64,000 nt of DNA from Sphingopyxis sp. JAI128 (lineage in GTDB: Bacteria; Pseudomonadota; Alphaproteobacteria; Sphingomonadales; Sphingomonadaceae), in assembly GCF_014207235.1 (NCBI RefSeq), contig NZ_JACHDA010000005.1:62001-126000 (forward strand), in the 5' to 3' direction. The notes below the pieces were generated by a model, which did no database searches, was not told the origin of the DNA, and worked only from the letters and a program-made list of their open reading frames with translations. The translations under genes were made by a program, and so were the position numbers. Positions within the stretch are counted from its first letter, which is position 1. Every line of letters begins with the position of its first letter. Shown piece after piece: positions 53,565 through 60,420 of the stretch.

Positions 53565-54182
53565 ATGCTGCACCTGGTGCCCCCGCAATGCGGGGGAAAT
53601 GAAAGCGACGTACTGCGCGCGATGTTCGCAGCGCGCAAAGCGGTCTTCGTCGACCTTCTCGGCTGGGATGTCCCGGTCCTTGTCGAACGTTTCGAGGTCG
53701 ACCAGTTCGACGACGAGCATGCCATCTATCTCGTCGTTACCGACGCCCGCGGCCGCCATCAGGCCTCGGCGCGCCTGCTGCCGGCAACAAGGCCGCACAT
53801 TCTCGCCGATCTCTATGCCTCGCTGTGCGACAGGCCAGTGCCCCGCGCCCACGATATTTTCGAGATCACGCGCTTCTGTCTCGACCGCCGGATCGACGCG
53901 GCAGCGCGGCGGGTCGCGCGCAACCAGCTGATTCTCGGCCTCGTCGATCATGCGCTCGCCCATGGAATCAAGCGATACACCGCGGTCGCCGAAGGTGGAT
54001 GGCTCACACAAATCCTCGACTTTGGCTGGCGTGCTTCAATGCTGGGCACCCCGCAGGAGGTCGGGAGCCGCAAGCTCGGCGCCCTCCTGATCGAGATCGA
54101 GCCTGACACGCGGGCACGCCTCGAGGCGGCGGGCGTGGGCGCCCCGCCCAAGACGACGCGGGAGATGCGGCATGTATCCTGA
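53565..54182 (+). CDS. luxI: acyl-homoserine-lactone synthase
   Basis: This 205-residue LuxI-type synthase makes N-acyl-homoserine lactone from SAM and acyl-ACP. The family's invariant residues can be placed: R24, F28 and W34 in RKAVFVDLLGW, E44, D46 and D49 in FEVDQFDDE, R70 in SARLLP, and E100 and R103 in EITRFCLD. The ATG follows GGGAG within a hairpin. It overlaps the phyH gene by 11 bases, so the two are coupled. The acyl chain cannot be predicted. Confidence 0.92.
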   Translation: MLHLVPPQCGGNESDVLRAMFAARKAVFVDLLGWDVPVLVERFEVDQFDDEHAIYLVVTDARGRHQASARLLPATRPHILADLYASLCDRPVPRAHDIFEITRFCLDRRIDAAARRVARNQLILGLVDHALAHGIKRYTAVAEGGWLTQILDFGWRASMLGTPQEVGSRKLGALLIEIEPDTRARLEAAGVGAPPKTTREMRHVS

Positions 54183-55059
54183 CGCCATCGATGCTGCCGA
54201 AGAACGGCTCGCCAGCTGCACCCAGACGCTGCTGCAAGACGGCTATTGCGTGATCGAGGACGCTGTTCCGCCTGCCATGGCTGCTCGTCTCGATGCCGAG
54301 CTGCAGACGGCGTTCGCGGCGACGCCCTTTTGCGAAGGGGGCTTCTACGGCGAGCGCACGATCCGCTTCGGACGGCTGCTTGCGCGGTCCACGCTGTGCG
54401 AAGCATTTGTACGGCACCCGCTCATCCTCGCGATGGCCGAGTCCGTGCTCGGCGCGTGGTGCGACACGATTCAGCTCAACCTTACGCAGGCCATCGCGCT
54501 CCATCCCGGGGCTCTGCCGCAGTTCCCTCACCGCGACCAGGATATGTGGCGCGGGACGATTGGCGAGACCGAATATCTCGTCAACGTGATGTGGCCGTTC
54601 ACCGATTATCGCGCGGATAATGGTGCAACGTTGATCTGGCCCCGGAGCCATGGTGCCGCGGCCTTGGACGGGACGCCACCGGGCGAGCCGTTCATCGCCG
54701 AAATGAAGCCGGGCTCGGCGCTCGTCTTCCTGGGCTCGACGCTCCACGGCGCCGGCGGCAACAGCAGCACAGAGATACGTCGCGGCATGATCGTGAGCTA
54801 CTGCCTCGGCTGGCTCAAGCCGTACGAGAATCAATGGCTCGCCTATCCGCCGGAGATAGCGCGCGATTTCGATCCCGAGCTGGCGGCGCTCATCGGCTAC
54901 CGCCAGCATCGCCCGAATCTCGGCAATTTCGAGGGGCAATGCCCTTCGATCCTGCTGCAAGATGGCGTTCCCGGCGCCATCGGGGCGATCGACGCGCTTC
55001 GTCCCGACCAGCGGGCTGCGGTCGACGCCCATGTCGCGGACGAGCGCCGGCGAACATGA
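54172..55059 (+). CDS. phytanoyl-CoA dioxygenase family oxygenase
   Basis: This 295-residue Fe(II)/2-oxoglutarate-dependent oxygenase of the PhyH family has the iron ligands H120 and D122 in FPHRDQD and distal H192 in STLHGAGG. Arg203/204 nearby probably holds 2-oxoglutarate. The gene overlaps luxI at its 5' end and gntR at its 3' end (ATGA). PhyH genes next to luxI are seen in other sphingomonads; the substrate is unknown. It could modify the signal or a peptide. Nothing in the sequence shows that it acts on the lasso peptide. Confidence 0.88.
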   Translation: MYPDAIDAAEERLASCTQTLLQDGYCVIEDAVPPAMAARLDAELQTAFAATPFCEGGFYGERTIRFGRLLARSTLCEAFVRHPLILAMAESVLGAWCDTIQLNLTQAIALHPGALPQFPHRDQDMWRGTIGETEYLVNVMWPFTDYRADNGATLIWPRSHGAAALDGTPPGEPFIAEMKPGSALVFLGSTLHGAGGNSSTEIRRGMIVSYCLGWLKPYENQWLAYPPEIARDFDPELAALIGYRQHRPNLGNFEGQCPSILLQDGVPGAIGAIDALRPDQRAAVDAHVADERRRT

Positions 55060-55658
55060 ATGCCGGGGTGACGTCCGAACGGGTCTATGATGCCCTCAAG
55101 CGCCAGCTGCTGGGCGGTTCGGTTCCGCCGGGCGAGCGGCTGGAACCGAAGAAGCTTGCGGTGTTACTCGCGAGCAGCGTCACCCCCGTCCGCGATGCGC
55201 TGCACCGCCTCACCGGTGAACAGATCGTCGAGATGCGCACGGCCGAGGGCTTTCATCTGCCGCTGGTGACCGAACCCGGATTGCGGGAGCTGATCTGGTG
55301 GAACGGCGAACTGCTGCGGTTCGCGCTGAAGCGCTGGACCGAGAGACCGAACGCTGTATCGCTATCCATCGGCGCGGCCAGCTATGCCGACAGCGTCCGG
55401 ATGTTGTTCAGCGCGGTCGCGTCCATGTCGGGCCACCCCGTGCTCCGCGGTGAAATCGAGGCGGTGAGCGACCGCCTGAACGCCGCGCGGATCGCGGAAG
55501 CCCATGGAGCGGTGAATGCAGACGAAGAGATCACGGCTCTCGCCTGGACTCTCGAGATGGGTGATGTCCGGGCGCTGATCCTCAGGGTCGCGGCATTCCA
55601 CCGGCGGCGCTTGGCACTCGTGCCGGCGATCGTCGAGGCGATTTACCGGCGCGACTGA
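55056..55658 (+). CDS. GntR family transcriptional regulator
   Basis: This 200-residue regulator has an N-terminal GntR winged helix (TSERVYDALKRQLLGGSVPPGERLEPKKLAVLLASSVTPVRDALHRL, residues 5-60). The C-terminal all-helical domain is shorter than usual for FadR/FCD. GntR-type regulators are reported in proteobacterial lasso-peptide clusters, and this one ends 117 bases before the precursor gene, in the same direction and coupled to phyH. It therefore links the quorum-sensing unit to the lasso genes. A role in sensing an intermediate is inferred. Confidence 0.85.
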   Translation: MNAGVTSERVYDALKRQLLGGSVPPGERLEPKKLAVLLASSVTPVRDALHRLTGEQIVEMRTAEGFHLPLVTEPGLRELIWWNGELLRFALKRWTERPNAVSLSIGAASYADSVRMLFSAVASMSGHPVLRGEIEAVSDRLNAARIAEAHGAVNADEEITALAWTLEMGDVRALILRVAAFHRRRLALVPAIVEAIYRRD

Positions 55659-55775
55659 CGGGTGGCGGCCCGGCCTTCTATATTCGGGATATCGTCGCGT
55701 TATAAACTTCGGATAGACGCGCCCCCTGCCTAGCCTTCTCTCTGCCGCAATCCCGCGGCATCGAGGAGAAGTCTC

Positions 55776-55904
55776 ATGGATCGTGACCATGACGAACTGA
55801 TCGATCTCGGCGCGGCGAGCGTCGAGACGCTCGGCCCGCCCGACAAGCAGGTCGAGCTCAGCGCATTCACCCGCGCTATCGGCATCAGCGACGACGAAGA
55901 CTGA
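55776..55904 (+). CDS. lasso peptide precursor (A)
   Basis: This 42-residue precursor is too short for ordinary ORF calling but is directly upstream of the processing genes. The ATG has AGGAG seven bases upstream, and a TAG upstream leaves no other start. The leader (residues 1-19) ends LGAASVETL, matching proteobacterial leaders, with the required Thr18 at -2. The core (residues 20-42) begins GPPDKQVE: Gly1 and Glu8 can form an 8-residue macrolactam. The tail ends GISDDED, similar to sphingomonad cores ending in GISDD or GLSDD. F12 and R14 of the core are candidate plug residues. The stop TGA overlaps the next ATG by one base, so production is coupled to B. No second precursor is present. 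Confidence 0.88.
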   Translation: MDRDHDELIDLGAASVETLGPPDKQVELSAFTRAIGISDDED

Positions 55905-56614
55905 TGCGGGAGGCGAGCGGGCTCCCGTCCGCTCGCCGACCGCGGCATAATCGCATGATCAAGCCCTCCCTCCGCCCCGGCATATCGCACCGCAACTTTC
56001 CCGGCTGCGCGATCATTCTCGATATCGATCGCGACCGCTACTGGCAGGTCTCCGAGCAGGTCGGGGCGACGCTCGACCGTGTCGCGCAGGGTGAGGGCCG
56101 GATGCTCGCGCCCGGAGAGATCGCGCACGTCGAGTCGCTCGGGCTCATCACCTATGTAGATGCGGACTCCGCTCCAGCCCCGGCCATCGATCTCCCGGAT
56201 CCCACGCGGAGCGCCGCAGAATGCGACGCCCCGCGCACACGGTTCTGCCCGGCCGAAGCGGCGGAGGTCGCACTGCTCACGCTCACCGCCCGGTGGCTGG
56301 TGCGTCGCCGCCCGCTTCGCCAACTGCTCGAGGACGTCGTCTGCCGCCGCGATCACGCGCTCGGCAGCGCCGACCCCGTTGCGCTCGCGCAGCGCTTCGG
56401 TCGCTACCGCCGTCTCGTCCCGCTCACCTCTTTATGCCTTCCCGACACGCTCGCCTTTCTCCGATTTGCCGCGCGCCGCGGTGCTCGTGCCAATATGGTG
56501 TTCGGCGTCGAGGCATGGCCGTTCGCGGCGCATTGCTGGGCGCAGGCCGGCGAGTGCGTGCTCAACGACGCGCTCGACCACGCCCGGTCGTTCGCGCCGA
56601 TCCGCGTCCTGTGA
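55904..56614 (+). CDS. lasso peptide biosynthesis protein, fused B1-B2 (leader recognition and protease)
   Basis: This is a 236-residue fused lasso B protein. Residues about 18-95 are the PqqD-like recognition element (RRE) that binds the leader, including CAIILDIDRDRYWQV. Residues about 115-236 are the transglutaminase-like cysteine protease that removes the leader: C178 in SLCLPDTLAF, H210 in FAAHCWA, D222 in VLNDA. The first ATG overlaps the precursor stop; an in-frame ATG at 55955 is the alternative. The stop overlaps the cyclase start (GTGA). The length fits proteobacterial fused B enzymes. Confidence 0.9.
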   Translation: MREASGLPSARRPRHNRMIKPSLRPGISHRNFPGCAIILDIDRDRYWQVSEQVGATLDRVAQGEGRMLAPGEIAHVESLGLITYVDADSAPAPAIDLPDPTRSAAECDAPRTRFCPAEAAEVALLTLTARWLVRRRPLRQLLEDVVCRRDHALGSADPVALAQRFGRYRRLVPLTSLCLPDTLAFLRFAARRGARANMVFGVEAWPFAAHCWAQAGECVLNDALDHARSFAPIRVL

Positions 56615-58365
56615 CGCGGGCTCCTGCCTTCCTTGCCGTCTTCAACCCGGCGCGCTCGGCCGCATTCGCGAGATGGAAGAGCGTCGTTGAAAGCAGCCCC
56701 GACCTTGCCCCGCTTTTTCAATCGCCATCGCTCGCCGTTTTCGCTTCGCCGGGGACGCAGTGGCTCCCGATAGCGCGGCACGGCTGCGTGATCGGTTCGC
56801 TCCACACGGCGGGATCCGCCGCGCTCGTCGACCGGATCGGTCCGATCTCGCCCGATGCACTCGGTGCTTGGCTGATCGAAAAGCATTGGGGCGACTATGT
56901 CGCGATCATGGCGCGTGATGCGCCTGGGTCCGGGAAGCGGCTTCACGCGGTCCGTGCGCCATCGGGCGGCCTGCACGCCTTCCGCACGCAACGCGATGGT
57001 CTTCTCTTTATCGCTTCGCACGTCGAGTTGCTTCACGGACTCGGGATTACGCGCACGACCATCGACTGGCACTTTGTGGCGGAGCATCTCGCATTTTCGC
57101 ACCTCCACGCCCGTAGGACCGGGATCGCCGGTATCGAGGAAATCCTGCCGGGTGAGGAAGCCATCGACACCGCCACCGGTTCGATGAGCCGCCCGCTATG
57201 GTCTCCCTGGAACTTCACCGCCGCTGCGCGCCGTATCGACGATTTCGGCCTCGCCGCCGCACGGGTGCACGGCGCCATTCTGCTGTCGGTCGCAGCGCAT
57301 GTCGCGCCCGAAGCACATGTGGCTCTCGAGCTGTCGGGTGGTCTTGATTCGTCGGTCGTCGCCGCCGCGCTTTCCGCTGCCGGTCGTACGGCCGTAGCCG
57401 TCAACCTGGCAACGCCCGGAAGCGAAGGCGACGAGCGCCTCTATGCGCGTGCGGTGAGCGCGTCGACCGGCATTCCGTTGATCGAGATCGTGACCGAGGG
57501 CGAGATTGATTTGACTCATGTCGTGCCGCGGATCGAGGCGCGCACGGGAATGCTCGCCATGTTGCGGCTCGCCGACCGGGCTTTTGCCGACGTGGGCCGC
57601 GAGCAGGGCGTGACGGCGTTCGTCAACGGTACGGGCGGGGATTGCGTTTTCTGCTCGCTCGGGACATCGGCACCCGCTGCGGACCGGCTTCGTACGTACG
57701 GTCCCGGGCTCGGCTTCATCAGAACGATCGCCGATATCGCGCGCGTCCACGACAGCAATATCTGGACAGTGGCGCGTCTGTCGTTTCGCGCTGCACGCCG
57801 CTCACGACCTTCGCCTGTCTGGCCGCGCAATCGGCAGTTCCTCGCCGACGAAGGCCTGCCGGACCAGCCGCCGCCGCACCATTGGCTGGACGAACCGCCG
57901 CATACGCCCGGCGGCGCCCGCGCGCATGTCCATGCCATCCTTGCATCCTATGCGCATCTCGATGGCTATGGCCGGCATGCGGTTGCGCCGTCACTGTTTC
58001 CGCTACTCGCGCAGCCGGTCGTGGAGGCCTGTCTGACCGTGCCTAGCTGGCTGTGGGTGGCCGGCGGCCGTGACCGCGCAGTGGCCCGAGCCGCCTTTTC
58101 GCCTGCGTTGCCAGCGATGGTCGCCGAACGACGTACGAAGGGCGCGATGGATGCGTTCTGCGCGCGGATATTCGAGGTCAATCGGGCCCGGCTCAAGCCT
58201 TTCCTGCTGGACGGGCTGATCGCCGACCGGGGCCTTCTGGACCGCGATGCGATCGAAGCCTATCTCGCGCGTCCGTTCGCCAAGCGCGATCAGACCTTCT
58301 ATCATCTCCTGCCGGTCATCGACGCCGAGCTATGGGCCCGCGCGCTTATTGCCGCCAGCCCGTGA
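56611..58365 (+). CDS. lasso peptide macrolactam synthetase (C)
   Basis: This is a 584-residue asparagine-synthetase-like lasso cyclase that activates the Glu8 side chain with ATP and closes the ring on Gly1. The ATP-pyrophosphatase loop LELSGGLDSS is at about residues 239-248. NGTGGDCVF follows, then the C-terminal helical domain. The N-terminal glutaminase-like half has no catalytic Cys at position 2, as in other lasso C enzymes. The start is a GTG that overlaps the B stop. The 3' end overlaps the isopeptidase gene by 36 bases tail to tail. Confidence 0.9.
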   Translation: MTRAPAFLAVFNPARSAAFARWKSVVESSPDLAPLFQSPSLAVFASPGTQWLPIARHGCVIGSLHTAGSAALVDRIGPISPDALGAWLIEKHWGDYVAIMARDAPGSGKRLHAVRAPSGGLHAFRTQRDGLLFIASHVELLHGLGITRTTIDWHFVAEHLAFSHLHARRTGIAGIEEILPGEEAIDTATGSMSRPLWSPWNFTAAARRIDDFGLAAARVHGAILLSVAAHVAPEAHVALELSGGLDSSVVAAALSAAGRTAVAVNLATPGSEGDERLYARAVSASTGIPLIEIVTEGEIDLTHVVPRIEARTGMLAMLRLADRAFADVGREQGVTAFVNGTGGDCVFCSLGTSAPAADRLRTYGPGLGFIRTIADIARVHDSNIWTVARLSFRAARRSRPSPVWPRNRQFLADEGLPDQPPPHHWLDEPPHTPGGARAHVHAILASYAHLDGYGRHAVAPSLFPLLAQPVVEACLTVPSWLWVAGGRDRAVARAAFSPALPAMVAERRTKGAMDAFCARIFEVNRARLKPFLLDGLIADRGLLDRDAIEAYLARPFAKRDQTFYHLLPVIDAELWARALIAASP

Positions 58366-60420
58366 CCGCCCGGCTTTCATCGCGATCCACCGCCGATATT
58401 GCCCGGCCTTGGCGGGGTCCGGATCGACATGATCCTGCAGCCAGAAGCGGAACCAGTCGAGGTTGCGGGCATAGACCGCCGCCTTGTGCCGGGGCTGATA
58501 TTTGAGGTGGGTCTCGTCGGGAAAGGCCCAGAGCTCGACCGGCTTTCCCGCCTGCGCCAGCCGGGCCGCAAGTTCGACGTTGAAGCGAAATTCGCGTTCG
58601 GGAAGCTGCATGAGCAGGGGAGCGTCGAGCTTTTCCGTTTCCATCGACGGCGAAAGCATCTTCCAGCGCGCAGGATCGTCCTCGGGCCTGCCGATGCCCC
58701 AGGCTTGCCTGAGGAGCGGCGGGATCGGACTGCCGGGAAGGGCATTGAACCAGTAATAGGTCGGCGACAGCAAGGTATTGGCGATCGAGACGACGGATAG
58801 CAGATCGCTGTTCAGCGCCGTCCACATCGCGGTTTCACCACCGAAGCTCACGCCGCCCATGCCGACGCGCGAACGATCGACGATCCCGCGCGCCGCCAGC
58901 ATCTCGACGACCGCGCTGACGCCTTCCTGGCCGATCCGATATTGTTCGGCCTGGTCGGCGATGCCCGCGCCCGTGGGAACGCGATTGATGCAGAGAACTG
59001 CAATCCCCGAGGCCGCGAGCTGCCGCATCGGAAACTCGTCGCCGACCCCGCCGCGCAGATAGCCATCGCAAAGATAATAGGTGACGAAGAGCGGGAGACC
59101 GCGCCGAGTGCCGGCGGGCAGCAACAACTGGCCGGTGAAGTGCCGACCCGATTGCGCAGCCCACTCGATGGGCTCGAAGCGCAAGGAACCCGGCTGAACG
59201 AGCGCATGATTGGGGTCCGCGAGCATCGTCGGGCGACCGCTCGCAAGATCGATGCGGACGAGCCGGGGCGGGTCGTTCGCGGCGGCGGCGACGCAATAGG
59301 CGGCGGAGTCGGTGACGGTGCAGGCACGCTCATCGCGCCCGCCGTTCCAGCGGCCTTCGCCGCCGCCGATCCGGCGCACCGCTCCGCTTGCAGGCGTCCA
59401 CAAGTAGAGTGTCTGATCGGTCGCGGGGCTCGTCGTGGCCAAGAGGACGCCGTCACGCTGACCCTGCCAGCCGATCTTGCTGATCCGCTGCCGACAGGCC
59501 GGCTGCGCGCACGCGATCGTGTCACCGTCGGCCCGGTGGACCAGCAGTCGAGACACGCCGCCATCGACGACAGCACGGGCATCGCCGCGCCAGTCTCCAG
59601 ATCTCGCTTCGGCGGTGATCGCCTCCCCGGCCGCCGTCGCGGGCGAGACAGGCGGGTCCGCAAGCAAGGCGATCTCCACCGGCGTCGCATCCCGGACCTG
59701 CCGGGTTGCGAGATCGAGGACGCGATATTCGAGCGGCGCATCCGACAGCAGATGCCCTGCGGAAAACCAGCGTCCGGACAGGCGGTCGGTGGCGCGCCGC
59801 CCTTCGATCCGTGCGCCGCGATGGAGCGGCCGCGCGGGATCGACCCGCGCGTCGATCAGCACGCCCTCGTCATATTCGCGTTGCTCGGCCGCCTCGATTG
59901 CCGCGCGCGTCGCGCCGGTCGCATAGACGAGAGTGCCAGGCTCCGGACCGAGTGCGAACCGCCGGATATTGGCGGCATCGCCGGTCAGCGCCGCGCTTGT
60001 CGAGCCGTCCGCCGCCGCGCGCCATATCTGCACCTCGCCGCCCGCGACCTTGCGGAAGAGAATCGCGCCTCCGTCCGCCGACCAGAGCGGCGGCTCCGAG
60101 GCGAGTTCGCCGTCGCGCCGCTCGCCCTCCCCGGCATCGGCGATCCGCCGCGGCGGCGCCGAGCCGTCCGCTGGCACGACATACCAGCCGAGGTCGAAAT
60201 CATTCCTGGCGACCGACGCTCGTTCCAGCCGGAATGCGACCTGCCGGCCGTCCGGCGAGACCGCGATACTCGACAGATCCGCGACTTCGACGATTTCGCG
60301 GATCGTGGAAGCCGCCTCGATAGCGGCGGCGTTCTCGCCCGTCGGCGCGTGAGCGGCCGGACCGTCTGCGGTCGCCCCGGCCGCGAGCAGCGCGAGCACG
60401 GGAAGCAGGCCGCCTACCAT
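58330..60420 (-). CDS. lasso peptide isopeptidase (S9 family)
   Basis: This 696-residue S9 peptidase has a short signal (MVGGLLPVLALLAAGATA), a beta-propeller and a C-terminal alpha/beta hydrolase domain. Ser525 lies in GGVSFGGE and His638 in DETHLKY. The acid is probably Glu608 or Glu610 in LPEREF, as in the AtxE2-type isopeptidases that use Ser-Glu-His. These enzymes cut the isopeptide bond and linearise the cognate lasso peptide. The gene is convergent with C and starts inside the end of the TonB-receptor gene. Confidence 0.85.
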   Translation of the reverse strand: MVGGLLPVLALLAAGATADGPAAHAPTGENAAAIEAASTIREIVEVADLSSIAVSPDGRQVAFRLERASVARNDFDLGWYVVPADGSAPPRRIADAGEGERRDGELASEPPLWSADGGAILFRKVAGGEVQIWRAAADGSTSAALTGDAANIRRFALGPEPGTLVYATGATRAAIEAAEQREYDEGVLIDARVDPARPLHRGARIEGRRATDRLSGRWFSAGHLLSDAPLEYRVLDLATRQVRDATPVEIALLADPPVSPATAAGEAITAEARSGDWRGDARAVVDGGVSRLLVHRADGDTIACAQPACRQRISKIGWQGQRDGVLLATTSPATDQTLYLWTPASGAVRRIGGGEGRWNGGRDERACTVTDSAAYCVAAAANDPPRLVRIDLASGRPTMLADPNHALVQPGSLRFEPIEWAAQSGRHFTGQLLLPAGTRRGLPLFVTYYLCDGYLRGGVGDEFPMRQLAASGIAVLCINRVPTGAGIADQAEQYRIGQEGVSAVVEMLAARGIVDRSRVGMGGVSFGGETAMWTALNSDLLSVVSIANTLLSPTYYWFNALPGSPIPPLLRQAWGIGRPEDDPARWKMLSPSMETEKLDAPLLMQLPEREFRFNVELAARLAQAGKPVELWAFPDETHLKYQPRHKAAVYARNLDWFRFWLQDHVDPDPAKAGQYRRWIAMKAGRSRAGGNKRAGP

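Noticed and set aside
55659..55775. A second lasso precursor upstream of the first
   Set aside because: No start codon with a ribosome site and no T-x-G leader junction occurs in this gap.
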